Below, one piece after another: positions 15,201 to 26,748 of a stretch of 64,000 nucleotides of DNA (positions within the stretch are counted from its first letter, which is position 1; each line of letters begins with the position of its first letter). The stretch lies in the NCBI RefSeq assembly GCF_037975245.1, contig NC_092568.1, forward strand, positions 24,721,501 through 24,785,500. Reading direction: 5' to 3'. The stretch comes from Apostichopus japonicus (taxonomy: Eukaryota; Echinodermata; Holothuroidea; Aspidochirotida; Stichopodidae). A model generated the notes under the pieces. That model had not been told where the DNA came from. It was given only the letters and a program-made list of their open reading frames with translations, and did not search any database. A program made the position numbers and the translations under genes.

Positions 15201-18200
15201 TTATTGCACAAGTTTGCTAATTTGAAAACACTGCAGTGATATCTTGATAATTTGCACTCTACAATTTACAGTTGGCTTGAAGCACTCGTAAGAAACAAAA
15301 AGGAAGGCAAAGAAAGGGGGGAAAAAAACATTTTAGTTGAATCATTAATCCATATTTGGATTATCCCAGGATCCAGATAATAAAGGTCCTGTTAATGTCT
15401 AGTATTATACAATGATGTATTGCTGGCTTCAGATCCAGATGATCCAAGATTTGGATAATCCAGGGTCCAGGTTATAGAGGTCTGGATAATGACAAGTGTT
15501 ATACAATGATATTTCATTGGATATCAGATCCAGATAATCCAAGATATCGACAACCCAGAGTTCAGATAATAGAGGTCTGGATAATGAATGTCCAGTGTTA
15601 CACAATAATGTATTGTTAGATATCAAGTCCAAATAATCCAAGCTGCAGATAATCCAGGGTCCAGATAATTGAGGCTTGGATAAGCCAGGGTTTGAATTAA
15701 TCTTTCTTTATTTTCTGTTGTCCTCATTTTCTGTTGTTTTGTTAAGCATCATGTTCTTTTATCCTTGTCTCATCTCAGACCTAAGTTTAATTTAGCCAGC
15801 GATTGGTTCAGGTAGGTTTGAAGCATTCCACGTTATCTGGATTAACCCATCGGTGGTGTTTGGGTATATTAATAATCATGCCAGCAACATGTTTAACCTT
15901 TCAGCACCTGCAGATATACTGTGCAGACAATCACACAATATGCAGTATTGTTAATATTCATTTATAGTATTCACGATTCTGCAAATTATTTCAAATGACA
16001 AGGTAAAGACAATGTAAACTGTTTTGGATGCAATTGTAAGTTATATGTATTTATCCGCGATGATGCAATCTTGAGTGTTACAAACAAGTTTGCTGAATAC
16101 AGCGTCACATTTGGTGTAACGACTAACCAAGAGGGTTGGGTGGAGAGGGGCGGGGGTGCAACCTCTTATAGTTACATTTTTCCATTGTTAGTTGATGTGT
16201 AGTTCAGTGGTAGCAGGTGACAAAAGAGACAATGACTGAGAATTTGCTCTCTAGACAATGTTTAATTTTTTTTTGTTTATATTAAACTCTTTGCTAACAT
16301 GAGTATACAAAGCCATATATATATATATATATATATATAGATATATTCAAATACATCAACTTTTGATAACTTTTTGTATGGAATCCCTTCCCTATGAATA
16401 TTTGTGGTTGTATCAAAATGACCCGAGTTGAATCATTTGGTCAACCTTTTTGGGTTGCTGTGGTTCCTGTCTAGCACCTCTTGTAAAGAAATGGCTTTGT
16501 CCTCATAAGGGGGGAGGTGGAGGGGAAGTAGGATGGGGGTGAGGAGTGGAGGTGGACAGCTGAACTAGTTGAACACAGGATATATCATTAAGTCACAGGG
16601 ACAACTCTCTTCCAGCCAAAAAGCCATTTACCCATTTTGTCCTGTGTAGCTTTGATTATGTCACTACATAGATCGCCCCAATGCCCGCCCTCACTTGCTC
16701 CTTGGAATTCTTGGTTACACCATTGCTGCAATGCAAACATTATTTTCCAGTCATGCAAATATTAAAGCTCCTGCAGTGTGGAGGTACTATTGTGGAACAC
16801 ACTCTAAGAATTCTGCAAAGGAAGCAACCAAACTATTATCATGTGACTATTTCCAAATATGTACTTTTAGTACTTTTGGATCCTATTAGGATCATCTAAT
16901 ACTCTGCAGAAATTGAAATCATATTTCTAAAATGAAGAAATCATAACTGCACATAACGTCATTCAACTTTCCATAATTCTGTGTACTCCCTGGCAGTATT
17001 GTAACCAGTATATTAAATTTATGAAGAATCTGAAGTCATTTGTAAATAAGTAATATTGCCAACTCATCAAATATGGCAATGATCAATCTTGATCATCTAG
17101 TTTAGAAGACGGCCTGAGACATTTTTTGCCAAACAGTACACAACGGAATGCAATTACTTGAATAAATTCTACAGAATTCTGATGTTATAAATCTTCTATT
17201 TGGATAAGAGTTATTATGAGAGATTAACTAATGTCTTCCATCGATGTCACATTCATGTATATTCCTTTTTCTGAATCATAACAGATAAAGGAAATTATCA
17301 GACAATATTTCATGATTTCATCTTCTCTAAACCCACGTTGGCTGTAGCACTTTCCTGTTATACCTTTTCTTTATGACTTTTATTCCACAAAGGCTCAAAT
17401 CAGATGGGAATTCCAAATAAAATATACAGAAGTAACTTCTCTAAACTGTTTCTTCTCTATAAAACATATTTAGTCATGGTTGTGGGTGCACTGTAAAACC
17501 TATTTCTTGATTGTTTATGAGAGAGTGCGAAGATGCAGAGCAATATATCATTAATCACAAGCCCTTCTCTTCTTCTTATTATTATTTCATTAATCATTCA
17601 TAAATTGCAAACACTGTTTACCTCAATAACAAATATCATCAACACTGCTCCTCAATATTTCCTTTCTTTTTAATATTGTTTTAAATGACTTTAAATAACA
17701 TTAACAGTAAACATATTCAAATGATATGACAAGAATAATTAGGGTGTTCTCATTAATTTCTTGGTGATGTGGGATTAACAAAGACAATGTTCCTAGCAAA
17801 TTAATAGACCCCCGGCAGAGCTGTTAAATATTCTTCAGGTCTGTATAAAACTTGGGAAGTGAGAAAGTGGGGCAGTGGGTTGAGCCCACTCGCCCCCCCA
17901 TCATTCCCAATCCTCCCCCTACCTCCCCCTCCTTTAAAATGTTCACTAGAAAAGTCCAAAATGTGGTAAACATTTGCCTGTTACTCTTTAAACAAGAACT
18001 TGGAGACAACTGCTTTTTATTCTATCAATGAAGAATTCAGTGTTTACTGTTACCTGCATATCTTAGTGTACTGCGTATATAACTACTGATTGGTACTATC
18101 CTCCTCTTCCAACCATCTAACCAAGTTTCTAATGTTGAACTCCCCAAAAATGTAGATCTACCAGAGTTTAGTGAATAGCATTGGCTCCGAATATTTTCAC

Positions 18201-21200
18201 AAACGATTTACTTGGTATGTGTCACTTTTGAGTCATTCATAATAAAAATCTGGCCATCAGAATGAGGATTGGAAATTAGAATCTTCTTGAAGAGCCACGA
18301 GACTTTTAGATTATATAACATTTTCACTGCTTTTTTGTTGATATTTCTCTTTGTTCATTCTTCAGTTCCACAGCACAGCACAGTGCTTGTGTAGAAAAGA
18401 AGGTCCAAGTCATGCAAAATATGGAGCACAAGATACAGAATGGTCTGGACAGGTGAATATGTAGTACCAGTGTTATGTTAATACAGATTTTTGTGATTAG
18501 GTTCACCATTCCATCATGTCATGCCATCTCAGTTACAGTACTTGTCACGACAAGTCAAAGTTACATATCATTTGCCACCAGTGGCACATTGTCTGCCACT
18601 AGTACAATATCATTTGAAACCAGTGGCACATTGTCTACCACTGTTCCCATATCAATTGCCACCAGTGGTACATTGTCTGTCAGTAGTCTCATATCATTTG
18701 CCACCAGTGGCACATTGTCTGCAACTAGTCTCACCATTTGGCATGAGTGGCACATTGTCTGCCACTAGTACCATATCATTTGCCACCAGTGGCACATTGT
18801 CTGCCACTAGTCTCATATCATTTGCCACCAGTGGTACATTGTCTGCCAGTAGTCTCATGTCATTTGCCACCAGTGGCACATTGTCTGCAACTAGTCTCAC
18901 CATTTGGCACGAGTGGCACATTGTCTGCCACTAGTTTCATATCATTTGCCACCAGTGGCACATTGTCTTCCACTAGTTCCGTATCATATACTAAATTGTC
19001 TGCCAATTGAATACTCCTTTAATAACCTGAATTGTCTGCCAATAGAATACTCCTTTAATAACCTGATCTCGCTTCTGCTCTCCTAGGTTATTGACGTCCA
19101 TTGTTGGTTACATCAAGTATGTCCTTGCTACAGAACAGAAGAAAAATGACTTCAGACCTGAAGGGGAAGAGACAGAAATGGCTCAGTTTTCTCCAGTGAG
19201 TTTGCATTATTAGCAGAAATTTGTTACGAGAAATAAGATATTTCATAGAGTCTTAAAGATAGAAGTAAGATTAAAGGAAACTCCCAGAATTGGGAGAAAA
19301 CTGAATGCAAAATTTTCATTATACTTCCCTGTCAAGTTCTTACTTACAACTCAAGGTGGCCTTAGCATCAATCATAGGATATACCAGTGTTAGATAGAGA
19401 AGATGTGTCGAGTACGTTCAACTACTTTAAATTGTTTCGCTATTCACGACCCAGTGGGAATAAGGAATCCACATCTTGACCTGCATGCCTGTATTCACTT
19501 CCTGGTCATGGCTGAAAGATCTCTAGGTTTTTGATGCCCTTTTAATCTCATGTTCTCTAAAGATATTATAAAATTTCATGCATAGATTTGACACATAATT
19601 GATTACAATGGTTGAAAAATAATTTGCCATCCGTCCATCCATTTTTTTTTCACAGGCCTGTGCAAAAGTGATGGCATTCTGTGAGAAACACATTGATGCA
19701 ATAAAGAGTTGCTTGGATGGCAAAAATGTCAGCTCTGTGCTCTTGGAGTTTGGTATTCGATTCCATAGAGTGATATTCGATCACCTGCAGAACTTCACTT
19801 ACAATCCTAGAGGTAAGGCCGTACCTGTATCAATCATCAAAAATATTGATAGTCAAATTCTGTTGTTTGTATTCATTCAATTCTGTAAGACCTTTTTTCT
19901 TTCTTTCTTGAATGCGTTTCTAAACATTTTTTTCATTTCGCAGGTGCTATGCTTGTCATCTGTGATGTTAATGAGTATAGAAGAATGGTGAAAAGTTTTC
20001 AGGTGAGTTTAGTTGGTACAATCAAGTTATTTTCATGACTTCTTTTTCATTCAGAGAGTTAAAATTTGAAGGCAGTTGAAGCATTTTGCCAGGTCTCTGA
20101 TTTGTCTAGCTATTGTAAGGTGAAGGTGTGCAGTAGCAGTCAGAGTGACTGGCCATCACCCTCTCAGTACCCCTTACACAACCCTGGCAGGGAACCAGAT
20201 TCTCTTGATCTATCAAAACTTGCTGCCGTACAGTGTCGTTTCAGTGGATTCTTTCGTGGATTTGATAATTTCCTGGTTTGTGAATCCGGGGAAATGGGGT
20301 TTAAGAATAACTGTGTTCACTGTTAATGCACTTCCTTATCATATAACTTCCTGGAATTAGAGGAACCATCTTCTTTTTTTTTAACCACATAAATCTTTTG
20401 GTTTAGAATGAGTGGTATTAAATTATGGTTGGATATTTTATGGTTGGAGTAGAGAGACACAAAGTTACAATCCAGTGCAAAAGTGTAGCTTTAAATAAAG
20501 CTTGTCATGCAGAGGTGTACAAATACATACAATTTTTTTTTTTTTTTAATTTTCATAATTTTGTTCTTCAGATTCCAATGGTGAACAGTCTCTTTGAGAT
20601 GCTTCATTCCCTCTGCAACCTCTTAGTGGTCAACTCAGAAAACCTGAAGATGATAATCAACGGTGAGCAGCTGGTAAGTATAGAGTCAGTAGTACCTCAC
20701 TGAATTATGTTTCTTTATCTACCTAGAACGTTAACAGTATATGCAATAAGCAGCCCCCCACCCCTTCTCTTCCCCCTCTTGCTCAAATGAGAATTCCCCT
20801 CTCCTACCCCTTTTCTCAGTCAAATTCCTGCCGATGACTCTTAACTAATATCTCTGCCGTAGAAATTACATTAAGGCAGTGTTGTTGTTTTATTGGCTCC
20901 CGTGGCATGTATCTTTCTCTGCAAATTCAGTATTACAGGACAACTGAAAATCAGATAATGGCATGTCTAGTTCCTGCGAGATTCATTTTCTGCAATTAAT
21001 GCAACAGTTGTTAAAGATTTTATGAAGTTTTCAATTTCCCAAATGCTATATTAAAAGAAGCTGGTATACTGGACTTATGTTAAACAATGCCATATTAACA
21101 AGTTAAAGACCATCTTTGAAGCTCCTGATTATATTCTGCCAGTTAAGTTGCCAGACAATCAAAAATAAAAAACTCCCAGGATGCTGCCAACTTGCAACCA

Positions 21201-21554
21201 CTCAAACTATTCTCAGATATCTGAGAATCATTTATTTAGACTTTAAGATGTTACGGCGGGACAAACGCTCTGTGAGTAGCATATATAGTACATGCTGAAG
21301 TTTGAAAATGAGTGACCGTTGTTTTAAATTTCTAGCATAATTGGAAGCGACAGTTATGGCCTTTAAATCTTGTGTCCCAATCTATACTAGCAATCCATTG
21401 GGTTGTCTATTTGACTTATAAGAAACAAAATGAGAGAATCACGTTTCATTATTGCTTTGTCTTCAAGGCTTCCATCGAGAAATCTGTCATCATGTCGTTC
21501 ATTCAACTTCGATCAGACTTCAAGACGGCTAAGATCGCCCAGCAGCTGCGGTGA
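213..21554 (+). CDS. EXOC5: Exocyst complex component 5 (Sec10), 5'-partial, 16 exons
   Basis: Sec10 is a subunit of the eight-protein exocyst, which tethers secretory vesicles to the plasma membrane. Exons: 213-277, 3787-3815, 5240-5349, 6207-6251, 6935-6988, 10080-10166, 10652-10728, 11627-11836, 12269-12422, 12881-13113, 18366-18452, 19087-19195, 19656-19812, 19944-20002, 20572-20673, 21468-21554. All have AG/GT borders, and the 1665 nt join without a phase break into 554 residues plus TGA. Colinear matches to vertebrate EXOC5 include DAADVIQKLQLISQELP, GETFLSQEVAINIL, IKYVLATEQKKNDF, LLEFGIRFHR and HSLCNLLVV. The family is about 700 residues, so roughly 150 N-terminal residues are encoded left of the window. 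The protein is soluble and helical, with no signal peptide or membrane segment in view. Introns reach 5.3 kb and hold repeats listed separately. Identity is very secure; the exact ends of the 29-nt and 45-nt exons are slightly less so. Confidence 0.96.
495..1640. repeat. Diverged long-period tandem repeat in EXOC5 intron
   Basis: Blocks beginning near 512, 821 and 1081 share the order: a 'tggtatggtgatgtaact' motif, 'acaacaattt', 'cattaatattcat', 'agatgtccca', then 'gaatattaatgagtggg'. The period is about 260-310 bp, and a further degenerate copy runs to about 1640. No coding potential. It fills most of the first half of the 3.5-kb intron 278-3786; the rest of that intron is AT-rich with weak repetition at 2940-3300. 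Confidence 0.7.
10749..11164. mobile_element. Possible hAT-like element in EXOC5 intron
   Basis: The left end CAGTGGTTCTCAAAGTGG is a typical hAT (Charlie-like) terminal motif. A loosely inverted match, ending AAAAACCAACTG, lies at 11145-11164. The interior is G-rich with no transposase ORF. Flanking 8-mers do not match, so the right boundary is uncertain. The left end lies only 20 bp past the donor of exon 10652-10728. Confidence 0.4.
13894..13908 (+). other. Candidate 15-nt cassette microexon of EXOC5
   Basis: A pyrimidine-rich acceptor (tgcttttattcag) precedes 15 nt followed by a gtaaac donor. Flanking exons 12881-13113 and 18366-18452 join in phase 2, and 15 nt keeps that phase. Inclusion would insert RNHNN between the residues matching vertebrate LIS and SS. 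Without it, the main join already matches EXOC5, so this would be optional. Inference from splice signals only; a chance AG-15-GT is possible. Confidence 0.3.
14470..14605 (+). mobile_element. tRNA-derived SINE (degenerate)
   Basis: An A-box-like segment (TTAGCAGAGTGCAGTGC) is followed about 35 nt later by a B-box-like GGTTTGAATCC. An AG-rich tail of aaaaaaagaaagaaag follows. This is the order of a tRNA-related SINE head and tail. The stems do not pair well enough for a functional tRNA. Located in EXOC5 intron 13114-18365. Confidence 0.55.
15360..15692. repeat. Tandem repeat, about 100-bp unit, three diverged copies
   Basis: Each unit carries 'gtccagataatagaggt', 'ctggataatga', a 'gtgttatacaatgat' segment and 'agatccagataatccaag'. 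GGATAATCC-type words recur in both orientations. Non-coding; in EXOC5 intron 13114-18365, ending just before the 33-nt candidate cassette exon. Confidence 0.75.
15779..15811 (+). other. Candidate 33-nt cassette exon of EXOC5
   Basis: It lies in the same 5.3-kb intron as the 15-nt candidate. The acceptor is tccttgtctcatctcag and the donor gtaggt. The 33 nt are open in the required phase and would insert 11 residues (RPKFNLASDWF) at the same protein position. A diverged tandem repeat ends about 80 bp upstream. Inference from splice sites and phase; no expression evidence. Confidence 0.35.
16315..16347. repeat. AT dinucleotide microsatellite
   Basis: A short run of alternating AT inside EXOC5 intron 13114-18365. 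The rest of that intron between 15812 and 18365 is AT-rich with no other feature I recognise. Confidence 0.8.
18535..19075. repeat. 42-bp minisatellite in EXOC5 intron
   Basis: About ten copies of a 42-bp unit run from 18560 to 18990: a 'cacattgtctgccactagt' part followed by 'tcatatcatttgccaccagt'. Diverged 'attgtctgccaat' copies continue to about 19060. Because 42 is a multiple of 3, several frames on both strands stay open and give repetitive peptides. These are by-products of the repeat, not genes. The array ends just before exon 19087-19195. Confidence 0.9.
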
Positions 21555-24240
21555 ACCTTATGCTCAAGCACATCATTGGAGATGAAAAAATCCAGAGAAG
21601 TTACGGAGAGCCTCATGATATAGCTTTTGTGTGCAATATTTACCATCTATCTATATATCTAACAGTCACAAAGATGTCCAATTATCCCAGAGTAAGAACA
21701 CTCAGAGAGAGACAGCAAAGAAAAAGATTTTTTTTTTTAATACTTTGTAAAATTATTTAAATGTTAATTTCAGAGCAGGAATAATGACAAGCTTTTTGTT
21801 ACACCATTTATCCTCCAGGAAAGTTGAATATTTTGCAAGAAGCAACATATTTTCCCTGTTGTCTGCAAATGACATTTATGGACATGAGGTACATTCATTA
21901 TAAATATCATATGTGAAAGTGATACCAATGCTGGATATTATCTCATGGCAACCGGTAAGAAGCTCTTCCACAAATAATTCTAGAATTGAGAGTTGTAAGT
22001 CATTGTAAATGAACTGGTACGGTTCAGATTTTGATAAATTCTACAATACTACTAAATATCTCATAAGAGCGTAGGTCATTCGCTTGCTTGACTGGTTGAG
22101 TTTCATTCAAATAAATTTAATGTTGAAAAATTAGAAATTTTGCACATTACATGTAGATTAAAACTGGTATGAAACTTTCCAGGCTATGAAATGAAATAGA
22201 AAATCGCAGAGGGTGTTAATTTGATAAAAATTTCAGTCATCCTTAGTCTTGTTTTCTCTTGGTTGAGAAATACTTGAAAGGTTTGGTAAAATTGCTGACC
22301 AACAGATATCGTTACTTACATTTTCAACAAAGTTTTCAACTTTTCTCTTTGAATGTGTGTTGGAAGGAGAATTGGGTGATTGTTACACATTCAGTTAAAT
22401 TTATTCAAAGTAGGAAAGAACTTACAGGATTAGTGAGATAGGGATTGTGTAGTTAGGTGATCTTGTGTTGGGGAAAGTGTTGTCCAAATATCCCAGTACC
22501 TATTGTTTGCTGAGTTTTTGTCTGATTAAGTTTGAAATCCTCAAATGTTATTGATTGATTTGATAGGCAGATTTAGTTTATGTTAAATAATACACGATTT
22601 TTTGGTCACAAATGGTTAACTTGCGGACAAACAAAATTATTGACCTTTTTTGGCACGTTTCCATTTGACCAACTTGAGTATGCAAAAATATCATGTTGGT
22701 GAGGAAACTTATCCATTGTATGGTGTTAAGGGGTTGCATGTAAGTGCAAAAGTTAGGTCATTTTTATACAAAATGCCGAAAAATGACAGTATTTTCATGA
22801 AAGGTGATATTTGGGCAGCTTTTCAAACATGTGCAACCGAGGTGTACTGTGCATGGTGATTGGTTGTGGAAAATAATGTCATGATTTGTAATTCTCTACC
22901 ATTAAGCAACATACTCCTGTAAGGCACTGTTACGTTTAGATTCAAATGATTTCACTGCGATTTGATTTTATAATGTTGTTGATAGGCTTTTCCCAAATTT
23001 GATATTAATTTGACTAGCTTAAAACATTTACTGATTCTTAAACTAGTATGGACTTTTTACTCTTGCTGTTTAATGAGATGCATGTCATGTATGTCTGAAT
23101 TAAGAATACTTACTCTTCTAGATGCAGCAGATTGCCTTGAGCTTAGGGAATTAAACAGGAAAGTTGAAAGTGGTCAGGGAATGGTGTATAAAAGTATGTC
23201 GAAGTTTGTATGGTTTAATTCACTCAAGAATCCGAAATAAGATAAACTGGGCTAAAATAGTTTAGCTATGTAGGGATGGGATAACGATGGGGATCTGTAT
23301 GGATTAGAAGGAGGATTATCTACCCTTTAGGTCCCTTGTAATTAGAATGCCAAACTTTGCATGATTGTCACAAGCTGGAATATGACAGGACAAGTTTAAA
23401 AACTTTCAGTTTTATGGAAAGAGTAACTTTATATTACAATAATTTGACCAAATTTACTAATTTTTAATGAGTGATATATAAACACAAATAATGCATGATG
23501 GAGACAAGCTATAGAACAGGATGATAGCCTCGTTGTAGTGCATTCATTTCTTAGCATTGTAGTTGGTTAGAATGCAGTGTAAAGATTGCTTGGTAGTTGA
23601 ATCATTTCAGGGTGATTGACCAATCATACCCTCCTTTCGTTCAAGTATCATGCAGCTCAATATTTCAGAAGAAACAATATTTTTTCTTTTAAATGATCTG
23701 TGTACTGCCTATGAAGAGATCTGTTCCATTTTGAATTCTATTATAGTTCATGATATTATATATAACTATCAGCAGTTTGTTTGTGAGCAGTGAAATGACA
23801 AGTTTATCATACTCTTGCCATGGCACAATATCTGCTGATCTGGAAATTTAAACTAATATAAACGTGGAAGAAAGAAAATCATGTTGTTTGATGGTGTTGT
23901 TTATAGTGTTATAATATTGTGCTGTTTGTGTGCTCGAAGTTTTGAACATTCACTCAATATTTGTACAATCTGATTCCTAAAAGACACTTCCTTAACCCGA
24001 GAAAGAGTCAGTTACGTATCATAAGATAAAGCCTTTAGTGGGTACCAGTATTTTCACAATTCCCCACTTCCTTCCCTATGAAACAATCTCAGTATGAAGT
24101 TACAACAATGCATGTTTCATTATATCAGCTGTACCTCTTGAGTTACCTAGCCTCCCATTTCTAGATCTTACAGGCTCCTGCATGCCATGGAAAACAAATT
24201 TATAACTGTTTCACTGTGATTTTGATTCAATAAAATACGC
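21555..24240 (+). other. EXOC5 3' flank / probable 3' UTR
   Basis: AT-rich, non-coding sequence after the stop codon. AATAAA signals lie at 22120-22125 (566 nt after the stop) and 24229-24234. I see no gene or obvious transposon between them. The nearer signal is the conservative choice for the transcript end; the far one would mean a 2.7-kb UTR. Confidence 0.45.
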
Positions 24241-24694
24241 TCTATGAATATTCATAGTTAGTCTGTCTTAAAGCATACTTGTGGAGAAATACAGTAATGG
24301 GAAGTCATGGATGTCCAGGGCATCCATACTAAGCATAGAAATATAGTCATGTGAAGTCATGGATGTCCAGGGGATCCATACCAAAAATATCAAAAGAGAA
24401 GATTGATCATATTTTCCTGTAATAAGTCTTGTGGTAAGATCTCACACAGATTGTATTCTGTTAGCACATAATACTGTCAACTTTATGTCAGATGCAGATC
24501 TCAACACCAATGGCAATCATCTTTTGTTATCTCTTGTGAGTGATCTTTTGTTAATCACCTAGCAACAGAACCTATATCTGCTACATGTCTGTCTTAAATC
24601 GGTCAAGAATCATCCAGGCCTGATCACGTTCCTCAACAAGAGCCCAATGGGCACTATGGGTGCTTAGTGTTGTATGTCATCCGATATCTTAATG

Positions 24695-25090
24695 TTTTAG
24701 CCCGCGTATACCAACTATTAACCAACAACTGTATTCCAAGTTTGAATACAATCTGATTTAAAGTTGTGGAGCTATTGCAATGTTGGCCCCTCCCCAAAAC
24801 TTTGGCCTGATTAAATTTTGTGCCTAAATGGTCCCAAAAGTATTTGGCCCAATCAAAGTGGCTCAAAAACATATTTGCCCCCAAAATTGAGCCCCCAAAA
24901 GTGGGCCCAGAATTTTTGTGCCCCGGATGGCCTACATGTACCAACTATTGACCAACAACTGTATATCAAGTTTGGCTACAAACCGACTTAAGGTTGCAGA
25001 GTTATTGCAATGTAAAGCTTTTTAGGTTTGACCCCATAACCTCATTAATATTCATAAGGTCAGGGTCAAAAATGATAGGGCACACCTTCT
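24695..25090. repeat. Direct repeat pair with unusual GGCCC-rich spacer
   Basis: A segment containing 'ccaacaactgta' followed by 'caagtttg' and ending 'ttattgcaatg' occurs at about 24709-24783 and again at 24939-25015. Between them, short words of the type 'tggcccc', 'ttggccc' and 'gggccc' alternate with T-runs. No ORF of interest. It is followed by AT-rich repeat with 'cctcattaatattcat'. Likely part of a dispersed element. Confidence 0.6.
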
Positions 25091-25330
25091 CACTATAATA
25101 CATCTGCATAGCAAGTATGACAAAATCCATCACTCCATTGTTGAGTTATCGCAGACCCAAGCAAGTGTCACAGACGCACACACACACAACATACAGTCCA
25201 ATTTGACTGCATCTGGTATTTTGCTTCCAGCAAGGAACTAAAAATACATTGCAAACCAGTAACTGGATGTTTCATCCCCAAAATTTGGTTGAATTAACTT
25301 CAAATTAAATGCAGGTTATACATCTTAAAT

Positions 25331-25560
25331 TGACATGTATGTGTGTATGTATGTATGTATGTATGTATGTATGTATGTATGTGTGTATGTATGTATGTAT
25401 GTATGTATGTATGTGTGTATGTATGTGTGTATGTATGTGTGTGGGTATGTATGTGTGTGTGTGTATGTATATGTATGTGTGTATGCGTGTATGTATGTAT
25501 GTATGTATGTATGTATGTATGTATGTGTGTATGTATGTATGTATGTATGTATGTATGTAT
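25331..25560. repeat. TATG tetranucleotide microsatellite
   Basis: About 230 bp of (TATG)n interspersed with TGTG variants. Open reading frames through it on both strands encode only YVCM- or HTYI-type low-complexity peptides. Confidence 0.97.
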
Positions 25561-26429
25561 ATAAAAACAAACATACCGTATTCATGAGGAAACATAAAAC
25601 AAAGGACACTTTTAACAATGCAAAATGAGCTTCATCTGCCTTTGAACAATATAAATAACAACAGCAAAAAAATCTGGTTTATTATTTTTCACTGTCTCTC
25701 AGTATTGGAGATTTATTGACCATAAACAGGAAAAATCAAATTTGTGATAATGATCATTTCATCAAGCTGAAATACATCTTTGCCAAGTCATTTTTTTCCA
25801 AGAATACTGAAGTATTTATACCTGTGAATTTTTCTTTATAGCACTCTGAATATGATCTTTGGCAATACCTGTAACAGTAGACTACATATTTCCTTAGAAA
25901 ACACATGTTTACCTGGTTACTGAACACAATATTTGCACATTCTTCATCATAGCAGATTGCTGCAAATATACGTAAAATGTTCATGTAGGGTGTTATGATG
26001 TTAATAAAACCAAACGGTGCCCCTCAGAAGTTATGTCAGAACTTGAAGAACTACAAACATGGTCAGGTTTCAAGGAAGGTACAGTATATATATGAATTAA
26101 AAGATTATTCTGCATAAAGGTACATCATACTAACACATGAATCAATACACTGGATATATCTACTGAGCAGCTTTCAATGCAAACAGTTCAGAAACTTACC
26201 TGGAAAATTATAAAGAAACTATGATATAGCAAAGAAATTATTGGCTAGAAAGGTATTTGGAATAGGGATGTCTGATCTTGTGCTGTACCAAATCTAATCA
26301 TTTGAAAGCAGCCAAACAAGAAATATGCTAAATTTTGTAATGGATCCCATACCACCCCTTCACTCTTGAATCCCCTTTATCAGTTATTTCATTGCAGCCA
26401 GTAACAAACCATGTGTGAACATTGTCAAT

Positions 26430-26690
26430 TTGTAATAGCTTAGGTTGGTCTTTCATGCATTGCCACTAGTTATGTACAGTACTAGCTTAGAGTAATATAT
26501 GCATTGCCAAGTGCTGTGTAATGCTAGCTTAGGTTTGACTCCCATGCATTGTAACTAGTTATGTAATAGGTTAGGCTTGACTTCCATACAATTTCATTGT
26601 GTAATATCCTACTGTACGTATCATATACTGTCATTATGTGATAACTTAGGCTTGACTTCCAAGCATTGTCACTATTCTGTATCTTAGAGT
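26430..26690. repeat. Tandem repeat of about 42-50 bp in GLRX5 3' flank
   Basis: About five diverged units begin near 26433, 26484, 26526, 26568 and 26640. The core words are 'agcttaggcttgacttcc', 'catgcattg' and 'actagttatgtaat'. The array ends about 60 bp beyond the GLRX5 stop codon, so it probably lies in the 3' UTR. The stretch from 25561 to 26430 holds no other feature I can identify. Confidence 0.75.
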
Positions 26691-26748
26691 TATCTTCCAT
26701 GACCTCCCACTGATGCATGTCAATTGATACTGAAATGTAGTAGCCAGA

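Noticed and set aside
18535-19075. Possible CRISPR-like array
   Set aside because: Units are contiguous and diverged with no unique spacers, and the context is eukaryotic intron.
18475-19086. Several ORFs up to 137 codons within EXOC5
   Set aside because: They arise because the 42-bp minisatellite unit is divisible by three; open on both strands and inside an intron.
25305-25628. Overlapping ORFs of 73-97 codons on both strands
   Set aside because: They translate the TATG microsatellite into low-complexity peptides and have no other coding sign.
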